Origin: Kiritimatiellales bacterium
GTDB taxonomy: Bacteria > Verrucomicrobiota > Kiritimatiellia > Kiritimatiellales > Pontiellaceae
Length of the DNA stretch: 33,076 nucleotides
Assembly (NCBI GenBank): GCA_003252225.1
Contig: QKFE01000261.1
Coordinates: 1 to 33,076 of the forward strand
Reading direction: 5' to 3'
Shown: positions 24,105-32,521 of the stretch, in pieces
Layout of the letters: each line of letters begins with the position of its first letter
Position numbering within the stretch: the stretch's first letter is position 1
Made by a program: the position numbers and the translations under genes
Notes under the pieces: generated by a model
Seen by the model: the letters and a program-made list of their open reading frames with translations, nothing else
Database searches by the model: none
Told to the model about the DNA's origin: nothing

Positions 24105-24632
24105 ATGAAATGTGAATGCTGTCATGAAGCGGAAGCGACGATCCATCTGACGCAGGTGATCGACGGTGAAGTGAAAAAGCTGAATCTCTGCCAGATTTGC
24201 GCGCAGGAAAACGGAATAGATCTCAACTCCCCGATATCGATAACCGATGTGCTGCTCGGGCTTGGTGCTGCACAACAGAGCAGTCTGCCCAAGCAGAAAA
24301 ATATGTCGGAATTTGATCTCAGCTGTAGCCGGTGCCAAATGACGCGCGCGGAATTTAAAAAGCGCGCGCGGCTCGGTTGTCCGGAGTGCTACAACGCGTT
24401 TATGGGCGAACTGAGCGCCATCACGCAGGCGATGCATCACAGTCGCCAGCATGTTGGTAAAATACCGGCGCGGCAAGGCAACGAGGCGCGGGTTACCGCC
24501 CAGATCGCCGCCCTTCAGAAGGATATTGAGACTGCGATTGCCAAGGAAGAGTATGAAAAAGCCGCGAGTCTGCGCGATAAAATCAAGGCACTAAAATGTT
24601 GCGTGCAGCGTTCCGAGGGAGGTGCCCAATGA
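24105..24632 (+). CDS. mcsA: McsA-like zinc-finger/UVR protein, activator of the arginine kinase
   Basis: Partner that activates the McsB arginine kinase and helps deliver marked proteins to ClpC; 175 residues, as in Firmicutes McsA. Four CXXC pairs are visible (C3/C6, CQIC, CSRC, CPEC), forming two zinc sites in the first 105 residues. A UVR motif follows at about 130-165 (AALQKDIETAIAKEEYEKAASLRDKI). The start at 24105 uses an AGGA/CAGGA site that lies in a hairpin arm. The mcsB start codon overlaps its end by 4 bp, and clpC follows, so the operon matches mcsA-mcsB-clpC but with no ctsR repressor in front. Confidence 0.92.
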   Translation: MKCECCHEAEATIHLTQVIDGEVKKLNLCQICAQENGIDLNSPISITDVLLGLGAAQQSSLPKQKNMSEFDLSCSRCQMTRAEFKKRARLGCPECYNAFMGELSAITQAMHHSRQHVGKIPARQGNEARVTAQIAALQKDIETAIAKEEYEKAASLRDKIKALKCCVQRSEGGAQ

Positions 24633-25687
24633 CGTTGGACGATATGGTTCGCCGCCACGGAAGCTGGCTCGAAGCAGGGATTGATGAAGGGCCGGTGGTG
24701 AGCAGCCGCATCCGGCTGGCGCGCAATATTGAGGAATATTCGTTCCCCGGCTGGGCCAGCGAAGAGGAAAAATATGCCGTCTGGAAACAGTCGGAGGAAA
24801 TTTTCAATTCGCTCGATCAGCACTACATCAACTGGAGCATGACCGATACGCCCCGGCTCGATAAGGAAATCCTTTTTGAACGGCACCTGATCAGCCAGGA
24901 TCTGGCGCGGGAGGATGACAGTTGCGGTGTTTTTGTAACGCCGAATGAATGCATCTCGGTAATGGTCAACGAAGAAGACCATATCCGCATCCAGTCGCTC
25001 CAGCCCGGTTTGAATCTGGAGGAAGCGTGGCGCGCGGCGGATAAGGTCGACGATCAGCTTGAGGCCGAACTGACCTATGCTTTTTCGCCGAAAATGGGTT
25101 ATCTGACTTCGTGCCCGTCAAATGTCGGCACAGGGATGCGGGCATCTGTCATGCTGCATCTGCCCGGACTGGTGCTGATGGAAGAGATGGATCCGGTTAT
25201 TAACGGGATTTCAAAAATCGGGCTGGCTGTACGCGGTATGTGGGGCGAAGGCACGGAAGCCGCCGGCAATATGTTTCAGGTTTCAAATCAGATTACCCTC
25301 GGCCGCCGCGAAGATGAAATTATCAGCCATTTGGAGCAGATTGTCCTCGAACTGATCGAGCACGAAAACAATGCCCGTATCCGGCTGATGAACGATCGTT
25401 CGCTGATTGTTGAAGACCATGTGGCCCGGGCGTTCGGAATCCTCTCGAATGCGCGGCTGATTTCGAGCGGTGAAGCATTGAACCTGCTTTCGACGCTGCG
25501 GCTTGGGCTCGACCTCGGAATGCTCGACCAGTTTTCCCGGCGGCAGCTCGATACCCTCTTTATTTCCATTCAGCCGGCTCACCTGCAAAAGCTCGAAGCC
25601 AAAGCGCTGGAGCCGGAAGAGCGGGATGTTGTCCGCGCCGAAATGTTGCGCGACTTTATGGATAATGCTACGGAAGACGACGGTTAA
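24629..25687 (+). CDS. mcsB: protein-arginine kinase McsB
   Basis: Phosphorylates arginines in unfolded proteins, marking them for ClpC-ClpP. It has 352 residues from the ATG at 24629 (GGGAGGTG upstream, start overlapping the mcsA stop), the standard McsB length. Family landmarks are VVSSRIRLARNIEEYSFPG near the start, the catalytic Cys loop CPSNVGTGMRASVMLHLPGL (Cys about 166), RGMWGEGTEAAGNMFQVSNQ with the phosphagen-kinase loop, ITLGRREDEII, and the C-terminal FISIQPAHLQKL. It lacks the N-terminal domain of creatine/arginine phosphagen kinases, so it acts on proteins. ClpC follows 22 bases later. Confidence 0.96.
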   Translation: MTLDDMVRRHGSWLEAGIDEGPVVSSRIRLARNIEEYSFPGWASEEEKYAVWKQSEEIFNSLDQHYINWSMTDTPRLDKEILFERHLISQDLAREDDSCGVFVTPNECISVMVNEEDHIRIQSLQPGLNLEEAWRAADKVDDQLEAELTYAFSPKMGYLTSCPSNVGTGMRASVMLHLPGLVLMEEMDPVINGISKIGLAVRGMWGEGTEAAGNMFQVSNQITLGRREDEIISHLEQIVLELIEHENNARIRLMNDRSLIVEDHVARAFGILSNARLISSGEALNLLSTLRLGLDLGMLDQFSRRQLDTLFISIQPAHLQKLEAKALEPEERDVVRAEMLRDFMDNATEDDG

Positions 25688-25709
25688 ATAAGGAAACACA
25701 GGCGGATTT

Positions 25710-28214
25710 ATGGATAATTTTACACCACGCGCTCAACAGGTTCTTCAGCTGGCTCGAAAAGAGGCTGACCGGTTCAATCACGGCTATGTCGGCACCGAGC
25801 ATATCCTTCTCGGGCTGATCGCCCTCGGCCACGGCGTTGCAGTGAATGCGCTGCAGGCGTTGGGAATTGATTTGGCATCAGTACGGATGGAAGTTGAAAA
25901 AGCGGTCGGTACCGGCCCCGAAACCAAAACCATCGGAAATATTCCGTTCACTCCGCGCGCAAAAAAGGTGCTGGCGCTTTCGGCCAGTGAAGCGCGCGGT
26001 TTGGGCCATAGCTATGTCGGTACTGAACACATTCTTTTGGGGCTGCTTCGCGAGGGCGAGGGGATTGCCGCCCGTGTGCTCGAAAATCTCGGAGTGGATC
26101 TCGATGAAACCCGCTACGAAATCATGAAAACCCTCGACCCGGATTACGACCCCGCCGCCGAAGGCGAATACGAGGAAGAGGATGAGCGCGATGCGGGAAT
26201 CGCCAGCCAGCAGCAGCGCGGTAAAGGCAAATCCAAAACCCCCGCGCTGAACACCTTCGGACGCGATCTGACCAAACTGGCCAAAGACGGCGAACTTGAC
26301 CCGGTGATCGGCCGTAAAGATGAAATCGAACGCGTTATCCAGATTCTCTGCCGCCGTACCAAAAACAACCCGGTTCTGCTGGGCGAAGCCGGCGTCGGAA
26401 AAACCGCTATCGCCGAAGGGCTGGCGCAGGCCATTACCGACGGGAATGTGCCGGATTTGCTGGTCGATAAAAAAGTCATCACGCTCGACCTCGCGCTGAT
26501 GGTTGCGGGCACAAAATACCGCGGCCAGTTTGAAGAGCGCATCAAAGCCGTGATGGATGAAATCCGCAAAGAGAAAAACATCATTCTCTTCCTCGATGAA
26601 CTGCACACGATTGTTGGCGCCGGTTCCGCCGAAGGGACGATGGATGCCGCCAATATTATCAAACCCGCGCTCTCCCGCGGCGAACTCCAGTGTATCGGCG
26701 CAACCACACTGAAAGAATACCGCAAGTACATCGAAAAAGACGCCGCGCTCGAACGCCGTTTCCAGACGGTCAATGTGAAAGAACCCACCATCGAAGATGC
26801 CGTGCAGATTATGAAAGGGCTGCGCGCGAAATATGAAGAACACCACCACGCGCAGTTCACGGATGCCGCGCTTCGCGCCGCCGTTGAATGTTCTTCCCGC
26901 TATCTGCCGGATCGCTTCCTTCCCGACAAAGCGATCGACCTGATTGACGAGGCCGGCGCCCGTGCGCGTATCGGCAGTATGAGCCGTCCGCCCGAACTCA
27001 AAATGCTCGAAGAAGACATTCTGATGTACGAGAAAAAGAAAAACGACGCCATCCACGAACAGAAATTTGAAAATGCCGCCAACTACCGCGATCAGGAACG
27101 GCAGGCCAAAGAAAAGCTCGAAGGCCTGCTCGAAAAATGGCGGAAAGAGCGCGATGAAAACCGCACCGTTGTCACCGATGAAGACATTATGGTTGTCGTC
27201 TCCAAATGGACCGGTATTCCGGTTATGAAAATGGGCGAAAAGGAGATGGCGCGTCTGCTTCGAATCGAAGAAGTCGTCGGCGAACAGGTGGTCGGCCAAC
27301 AGGAAGCCGTCAGCGCCATTGCCCGCGCACTGCGCCGTTCGCGCGCCGATCTGAAAGACCCGAAACGTCCGATCGGCTCCTTCATATTCCTCGGCCCGAC
27401 CGGCGTCGGAAAAACCCTGCTGGCCAAAACACTCGCCGAATTTATGTTCGACGATCCCGAATCATTCATTCAGATCGATATGTCCGAATACATGGAAAAA
27501 TTCAATGCCTCCCGTTTGGTCGGTTCGCCTCCGGGCTATGTCGGCCACGAAGAGGGCGGCCAGCTGACCGAGCGCGTGCGCCGTCGGCCCTATTCCGTTG
27601 TGCTGTTCGATGAAGTTGAAAAAGCCCATCCCGACGTGATGCACATGCTGCTCCAGATTATGGAAGAAGGCCGCCTGACCGACAGCCTTGGACGCAGTGT
27701 CGATTTCCGCAACACCGTCGTCATCATGACGTCGAACCTCGGGGCGCAGGAGGTGAAGAAAGCCGGTGCGCTCGGTTTTGCGCCGTCGAACGAAGAGGTC
27801 GATTACAAAAAGCTCAAAGAGCTGATGATGGCGATCGCGAAGCGTACCTTTAAGCCGGAACTGCTGAACCGCCTCGACGATATGATTGTTTTCCGCGAAC
27901 TGAACCGCGACGATCTCGAAACCATCATCAACCTTGAACTGGCGAATATTCAGAACCGGGTGCTGGGGCGGAATATTGAACTGAAAATTTCTAAACCGGC
28001 CCGCGACTTCCTGCTCGAAAAAGGATACGACAAAGCCTACGGAGCCCGTCAGCTCCGCCGCACTGTCGAGCGTTACCTCGAAGATCCGCTGGCGGAGGAA
28101 ATCCTGCGCGGCGTCATCGAAAACGATTCCGTCGTTATGGTGAAAGCCACCAAAACAGGCCTCACCTTCAAAGGCGCTCCCGCCGCCGTTGAAGAATCCG
28201 CAACAGAGGAATAA
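25710..28214 (+). CDS. clpC: ATP-dependent Clp protease ATPase subunit ClpC
   Basis: Hexameric AAA+ unfoldase feeding ClpP, 834 residues. It has two Clp N repeats in about 1-145, each with YVGTEHILLGL, which in the family bind phosphoarginine. After an acidic linker comes AAA1 with GEAGVGKT (about 225-232) and FLDELHTIVG, then a middle coiled coil with a UVR motif (EQKFENAANYRDQERQAKEK), the segment that binds McsA-type adaptors. AAA2 has GPTGVGKT (about 562-569), FDEVEKAHPDV, sensor TSNLG and KGYDKAYGARQLRR. This set marks ClpC rather than ClpB or ClpA. The site AGGCGG precedes the ATG. The ClpP-docking LGF-type loop is GALGFAP near 690. It is the third gene of the arginine-phosphorylation operon. 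Confidence 0.97.
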   Translation: MDNFTPRAQQVLQLARKEADRFNHGYVGTEHILLGLIALGHGVAVNALQALGIDLASVRMEVEKAVGTGPETKTIGNIPFTPRAKKVLALSASEARGLGHSYVGTEHILLGLLREGEGIAARVLENLGVDLDETRYEIMKTLDPDYDPAAEGEYEEEDERDAGIASQQQRGKGKSKTPALNTFGRDLTKLAKDGELDPVIGRKDEIERVIQILCRRTKNNPVLLGEAGVGKTAIAEGLAQAITDGNVPDLLVDKKVITLDLALMVAGTKYRGQFEERIKAVMDEIRKEKNIILFLDELHTIVGAGSAEGTMDAANIIKPALSRGELQCIGATTLKEYRKYIEKDAALERRFQTVNVKEPTIEDAVQIMKGLRAKYEEHHHAQFTDAALRAAVECSSRYLPDRFLPDKAIDLIDEAGARARIGSMSRPPELKMLEEDILMYEKKKNDAIHEQKFENAANYRDQERQAKEKLEGLLEKWRKERDENRTVVTDEDIMVVVSKWTGIPVMKMGEKEMARLLRIEEVVGEQVVGQQEAVSAIARALRRSRADLKDPKRPIGSFIFLGPTGVGKTLLAKTLAEFMFDDPESFIQIDMSEYMEKFNASRLVGSPPGYVGHEEGGQLTERVRRRPYSVVLFDEVEKAHPDVMHMLLQIMEEGRLTDSLGRSVDFRNTVVIMTSNLGAQEVKKAGALGFAPSNEEVDYKKLKELMMAIAKRTFKPELLNRLDDMIVFRELNRDDLETIINLELANIQNRVLGRNIELKISKPARDFLLEKGYDKAYGARQLRRTVERYLEDPLAEEILRGVIENDSVVMVKATKTGLTFKGAPAAVEESATEE

Positions 28215-28274
28215 GCCAGTTTAAAATAGGCGGCGTTCGGAAGAGAAGCTGGCATCTGTTCCGGGGGAATGAAA

Positions 28275-28311
28275 AACGTGGTTCTTTGCGAAAAGGCCAC
28301 GTTAGTGTTTT
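28275..28311 (+). terminator. hairpin terminator after clpC
   Basis: AACGTGG (28275-28281) and CCACGTT (28297-28303) pair perfectly across a 15-base loop, with AGTGTTTT after. Moderate strength. Confidence 0.5.
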
Positions 28312-28313
28312 CC

Positions 28314-28392
28314 CGTAGACGAAAAAGCCCGCGCCCCAGTCAGGTTGACATCATCAACCAGGCTTCGTCTGCGTTTTGGGGGTTGATTTTTT
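28314..28392 (+). promoter_or_regulatory. structured leader/attenuator-like element before argS
   Basis: The outer stem 28314-28329 with 28361-28373 is followed by TTTT. Inside it GGTTGA (28343-28348) pairs with TCAACC (28354-28359). A second GGTTGA (28381-28386) runs straight into six T and can take the same TCAACC, so two exclusive folds exist, the second shaped like a terminator. The argS start is 44 bases further on. It could be a double terminator for clpC or an attenuator of argS. Confidence 0.5.
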
Positions 28393-28435
28393 ATAGGGGT
28401 GAAAATAACCTCGGCCCCTTTTACGGAGAGAGAAA

Positions 28436-30169
28436 ATGCGCGAATTTGCAACGTTTGAAGAGAAGCTTTCGGCCTGGACGGCGGAGTCGATGAAATCTGT
28501 TTTCGGGCTGGATGAGTCGGAAATCCATCTGGGTGTTTCGCCGACGAATAATGAGCAGTTCGGCGATTATCAGTGCAACGCGGCGATGGCGCTTTCTAAA
28601 GCGTTGAAAAAGGCGCCGCGCCAGATTGCGCAGGAGTTTGTGGAAGGGGCCGTATTGCCGGACTTTATTGATCGGGTTGAAATCGCCGGGCCGGGATTCA
28701 TTAATTTTTTTCTCTCGAACAGCGCGGTTGCCGGATATATCCAGTCGCTCGAAAATGATGCCAAACTAGGCGCTGAGCCGGTGGGTGAAGGCAAAACGGT
28801 GGTCATTGATTATTCGAGTCCGAACGTGGCGAAACCGATGCATATCGGGCATATCCGTTCGACGGTGATTGGAAATTCGATTGACCGGCTTTACCGTTTT
28901 CTCGGTTATAATGTGATTGCGGATAACCACCTCGGCGACTGGGGCACCCAGTTCGGTTTAATGCTGGTCGGATACCGCGCATTCGTAAATGAAGCGGCAT
29001 TGGCGGAAGCACCGGTTGAAGAGCTGGAACGTATTTATGTCGCCAGTTACAACAAGTCGAAAGAAGACGAAACGTGGCGGGAAAAGGCGAAAACCGAATT
29101 GGTGAAACTACAGCAGGGGAACGAAGAAAACCGGGCGCTGTGGAAAAAATTTATCGAACTTTCGATCGAGGAATTTGACACCATTTATAATCGGCTCGGC
29201 GTGAAATTTGACCTCTATCGCGGCGAGAGTTTTTATAACGACCGTTTGCCGAAAATCATCGAACAGCTCGAAGCAAAAGAACTCGCAAAAGAGAGCGATG
29301 GCGCGCTGATTGTTGATCTGGAAGAGGACGGTATGCCGGTCTGCATCGTCCGGAAAAGCGACGGCGGGTACAACTATGCCACAACCGATTTAGCGACGGT
29401 CGAATCGCGCATCGAAGAGTTCAGTCCGGAGCGGATTATTTATGTGACGGATGAACGTCAGCAGCTTCATTTTAAACAGTTTTTCAAAATCTCTGAAAAG
29501 CTCGGGCTGGAAGCCAATCTGGTGCATGTCTGGTTCGGGCTGATGCGGCTGCCGGAAGCAACGTTTTCAACCCGCGAAGGCAACGTAATTAAATTGGCGG
29601 CGTTGCTGGATGAAGCGGAAGCGCGCGCGCTTGAACTGGTCAAATCGAGCAGCCCGGATATGCCGGAAGCGCAGCAGAAGGATTTGGCGAAAGCGATCGG
29701 GATCGGCGCCATCAAATATACCGATCTCAGCCAGAATCCGCAAAGTCTGGTGACATTCACATGGGAAAAGGCGCTGAATATGGAGGGGGAGGGTAATTCC
29801 GCGCCGTATCTGCAATATGCCTATGCCCGTATTTCATCGGTGAGCGATAAATATAAGGCACAGTTCCCGGACTCCGATTTGAACCGTTATCCGCTGGTAA
29901 TTGAGCACGAACTTGAGCGCAGGCTGGCCATTAAGCTTGCGCGTTTCCCGGCGGCGGTCAGCGGCGCGGCGGATAATTACCGTCCGAATATTCTGGCGGA
30001 TTATCTTTATGACCTCGCCCAGATTTACAGCAGCTTCTATTCAAACGTCCCGTTTCTGAAAGCGGACGAGGGCGTGCGCGAAAGCCGTATCCGCCTTTGC
30101 CGGTCAATCGCTGCGGTGCTGAAACAAGGGCTCGATTTGCTGGGGATTGAAACACGCGACCGGATTTAA
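28436..30169 (+). CDS. argS: arginyl-tRNA synthetase
   Basis: Class I synthetase charging tRNA-Arg with arginine, 577 residues, normal length. An N-terminal Add1-type domain (about 1-105) is followed by the Rossmann catalytic core with SSPNVAKPMHIGHIRS (HIGH motif 136-139), GDWGTQFG, GGYNYATTDLAT, and MRLPEATFSTREGNVIKL in the place of KMSKS. The C-terminal anticodon-binding DALR domain begins near 450 with QYAYARISS and ends LCRSIAAVLKQGLDLLGIE. The ATG at 28436 has GGAGAGAGAAA upstream. The leader contains an attenuator-like fold. The gene shares the strand of clpC but is probably a separate unit. Confidence 0.97.
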   Translation: MREFATFEEKLSAWTAESMKSVFGLDESEIHLGVSPTNNEQFGDYQCNAAMALSKALKKAPRQIAQEFVEGAVLPDFIDRVEIAGPGFINFFLSNSAVAGYIQSLENDAKLGAEPVGEGKTVVIDYSSPNVAKPMHIGHIRSTVIGNSIDRLYRFLGYNVIADNHLGDWGTQFGLMLVGYRAFVNEAALAEAPVEELERIYVASYNKSKEDETWREKAKTELVKLQQGNEENRALWKKFIELSIEEFDTIYNRLGVKFDLYRGESFYNDRLPKIIEQLEAKELAKESDGALIVDLEEDGMPVCIVRKSDGGYNYATTDLATVESRIEEFSPERIIYVTDERQQLHFKQFFKISEKLGLEANLVHVWFGLMRLPEATFSTREGNVIKLAALLDEAEARALELVKSSSPDMPEAQQKDLAKAIGIGAIKYTDLSQNPQSLVTFTWEKALNMEGEGNSAPYLQYAYARISSVSDKYKAQFPDSDLNRYPLVIEHELERRLAIKLARFPAAVSGAADNYRPNILADYLYDLAQIYSSFYSNVPFLKADEGVRESRIRLCRSIAAVLKQGLDLLGIETRDRI

Positions 30170-30287
30170 TCGCAGATTAAACGAGCTCTCTGTTGCGCTG
30201 TTTCGCGGAGTTCATTCCCGGGCTTCGGTCGGTGCTTTTATATAACCCGATCCGGCTTTTTGGTGAGAGCCTTCACATTCTGATGTG

Positions 30288-30310
30288 CGGTTTTGTTTGG
30301 CAAAAAACCG
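30288..30310. other. 7-bp hairpin in the argS to 30411 gap
   Basis: CGGTTTT and AAAACCG pair perfectly around a nine-base loop, followed by TATTAATTA rather than a T run. It is the only clear structure in the 241-base gap after argS (30170-30410). The short ORF 30193-30378 there looks spurious. Confidence 0.35.
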
Positions 30311-30410
30311 TATTAATTAGACGCATTGCAATATATCAGCTTCTCCCATCCTGCCGTAGTTTGCTGACTATGGAGTGATGAAAGCATCTACAGTTGGATG
30401 GAGGTTTGGG

Positions 30411-32288
30411 ATGAAAAATGGAAAGAAAGCCCCCGGCAAGGTAAACAAAGGAGCGCCGAGCGGATTTGTAATCAGTTTAATCGTACATGCCGCGGCGTTT
30501 CTGCTGGCCGGTATGCTGGTTGTTTTTACGGTTGTTCAGAAAGATGAGCCGAAGTTTGAACCGCCGAAGCCGGTTGACCGGCCGAAAATGAAGCTGAAAA
30601 AACCGAAGGTGAAGGTTAAGAAAACCGCCAAGCCGAAATCGACGCAGCGCATCGTCACGAAAGTGAAGAAAGCGAATATGCCGGATATCCAGCTGCCGGA
30701 AATGTCGGGACTGGGGGCTGGACTGGGCGAGGGCGTCGGCGGGTTTGACCTCGGCGGGATTGAGCTGACTCCGACAGTAATGGGCGATGATATCTCTTCC
30801 GGCAACGATCTGGTTGGAACCTTTTACAGTATCATGCGCGACCGCAAAGGCCGGCCGCTGACCTACAGCAAAGAGGAACATCAGCAGGCGATCCGCCGCT
30901 TTTTGAAGAGCGGGTGGAAAACCTCGACGCTGTCTCGTTATTATCAATCTCCGAAAAAGCTGTACGGATCGATGATCATGATTCCGGAAATGTTTTCTTC
31001 GGTTGCTCCGCAGTGTTTCGGCGAAAGCGACCGCGACAGCCAATACTGGATGGTTCACTACAAAGGCCAGATTGTTTATCCGGAAGATATCACCTTCCGT
31101 TTTGTTGCGCAGGCGGACTCCACGGTGGCTGTGCGGATTAACGGCGAAATCGTTATCGGCGGCTATTGGTACACCCATCAGGAGTCGGAGATGGGGGACA
31201 TCTGGCGTTCAAATTCGGCGGATGACCGCAAATGGTGGATGGGAAACTGGACGGCGGTGGTCGGCGACTGGGTAACGCTGAAAGCCGATGAACCGGCCGA
31301 TATTGAAATTCTGATTGCCGATGCCGGCGGCATCTGCTGCCTAATGCTGGCCGTGCAGGAGCAAGGGGTTGATTATGAAATTCGTCCCGGCGGCGGGCCG
31401 CGTCTTCCCGCATTTAAAACCGCCATGCCTTCCCACGATTTGCAGGACATTATTTATCGAGACATGGTCGTTGGCGAAGTCTGTCTGACCAACGGGCCGG
31501 TTTTCAATGACTTCGGAAAAATGTCGGCAGAAAAGGCAAAAGAAGCCGCAGAGCTGCTCAAGCAGGTTAACGCCGTAACCGTTGAACCGGCGGTCACCGA
31601 AGCCAATATCGAAACCCGTGACTGGACGTTTAATGACGGCAATATTTTAACCGGTTCGTTTGTAACCCGGATCGGCGATAAAGCCGTACTCAAAACAGCA
31701 GATGGAAAACAGAAAAAACTTCCGTTGGCTGCGTTCAGTGCGGCGGATTTGGAATATATCGACCTGTGCAATCCTCCGGATCTGATGGTTTCGGTTACCA
31801 GTAAAGAGGAGCCCGTCCATGCATACGAAGACGGGGCCAAAGTGGAGATTGTCGGCTACGACGCAACCTACACCGCGAAAATCCGGAAAAAAGGCGCCAA
31901 GCCCTATCCGCACGAACTCAAAGCCGAATACTACGCCATCGGAAAACAGCGCCATGCCGATGTATATATCCTGCTCGACCGGCAGGAAACCGAGTTTTCG
32001 CTGGATGAAAGCAACAACTTCTCCTTCGATTTTTCCGGCAAACCCGTACACCTGCGTCGGATTGAGCCGCGCGAGTGGGAAAACGCCGATTTCACCGTAC
32101 GCGGCGAAGAGGGTTACGGAAGCCTGATTGTCGTCAAAGACAAACGCGGCGTGATTGTCGCCGAAAAAGCCTCCGCACAATGGATCCGCGATGCCTACGA
32201 AAAACTACAGGCTTTCCCCGTCGGTCGCTACATGAACGACCACGCCGAACGCGTATTCCCCGAAGGCATCCCGCGCGCGCGCTATTAA
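30411..32288 (+). CDS. membrane-anchored protein with Lys/Pro linker, PA14-like region and SHD1 domain
   Basis: A 625-residue protein from the ATG at 30411, chosen because GGAGG lies six bases upstream; in-frame GTG/ATG codons at 30375-30378 are worse placed. It has a short cytosolic Lys-rich start, one membrane span (about 19-42), then a TonB-like Lys/Pro-rich linker (about 45-90; EPPKPVDRPKMKLKKPKVK). A Gly-rich stretch follows, then a beta-rich region (about 165-325; ITFRFVAQADSTVAVRING, WYTHQESEMGDIW) resembling PA14 carbohydrate-binding folds. An SHD1-like domain lies at about 403-450 (WTFNDGNILTGSFV, KLPLAAFSAADLEYI). The last 170 residues are unassigned. It is probably an envelope protein of PVC type; its function is unknown. 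It ends in a strong terminator, so it is a single-gene unit. Confidence 0.85.
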   Translation: MKNGKKAPGKVNKGAPSGFVISLIVHAAAFLLAGMLVVFTVVQKDEPKFEPPKPVDRPKMKLKKPKVKVKKTAKPKSTQRIVTKVKKANMPDIQLPEMSGLGAGLGEGVGGFDLGGIELTPTVMGDDISSGNDLVGTFYSIMRDRKGRPLTYSKEEHQQAIRRFLKSGWKTSTLSRYYQSPKKLYGSMIMIPEMFSSVAPQCFGESDRDSQYWMVHYKGQIVYPEDITFRFVAQADSTVAVRINGEIVIGGYWYTHQESEMGDIWRSNSADDRKWWMGNWTAVVGDWVTLKADEPADIEILIADAGGICCLMLAVQEQGVDYEIRPGGGPRLPAFKTAMPSHDLQDIIYRDMVVGEVCLTNGPVFNDFGKMSAEKAKEAAELLKQVNAVTVEPAVTEANIETRDWTFNDGNILTGSFVTRIGDKAVLKTADGKQKKLPLAAFSAADLEYIDLCNPPDLMVSVTSKEEPVHAYEDGAKVEIVGYDATYTAKIRKKGAKPYPHELKAEYYAIGKQRHADVYILLDRQETEFSLDESNNFSFDFSGKPVHLRRIEPREWENADFTVRGEEGYGSLIVVKDKRGVIVAEKASAQWIRDAYEKLQAFPVGRYMNDHAERVFPEGIPRARY

Positions 32289-32307
32289 CCTTCATCATAT
32301 ACATCCC

Positions 32308-32350
32308 AGCCCCATGGCGAAAAGTGATACTTGAGCCATGGGGCTTTTTT
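32308..32350 (+). terminator. strong Rho-independent terminator
   Basis: AGCCCCATGGC (32308-32318) and GCCATGGGGCT (32335-32345) form a perfect 11-bp stem with a 16-base loop, followed by six T. It lies 20 bases after the stop of the SHD1-domain gene. Confidence 0.93.
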
Positions 32351-32408
32351 GTTCACCGGTTGTCCGGCACACTAACGCCGGTTCTGAAAATCCCTGTCAG
32401 TTGTGCCA

Positions 32409-32436
32409 TGTAAGGGGGTGGGGCGCGGGGAGGGGG
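32409..32436 (+). repeat. G-quadruplex dispersed repeat, copy 2
   Basis: Identical over 28 bases to 16662-16689. G runs at 32414-32436 are G5-T-G4-CGC-G4-A-G5. It lies after the terminator of a plus-strand gene and before the end of a minus-strand gene, the same convergent setting as copy 1. The remaining gap (32437-32521) is AT-rich without a gene. Confidence 0.88.
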
Positions 32437-32521
32437 TGTTTCAAAACTTGAAACTGTAAACCTGAAATTTGAAAGCCGATTGGCCGGATTTTTTCTCCGG
32501 TTTACCCTTCCTGTTTCCTGA

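Noticed and set aside
25878-27299. Long minus-strand ORF (473 residues) opposite clpC
   Set aside because: Shadow of the strongly conserved ClpC frame, with biased Phe/His/Arg composition and no family features.
28215-28435. T-box riboswitch before argS
   Set aside because: I could not find the conserved T-box sequence or a specifier loop; only the alternative stems are supported.
28269-28493. Small plus-strand ORF (74 residues) between clpC and argS
   Set aside because: It covers the terminator and attenuator hairpins and overlaps the argS start, so RNA structure explains the sequence better.
30193-30378. Small ORF (61 residues) after argS
   Set aside because: No ribosome-binding site or recognisable feature; it lies in AT-rich sequence before the real start at 30411.
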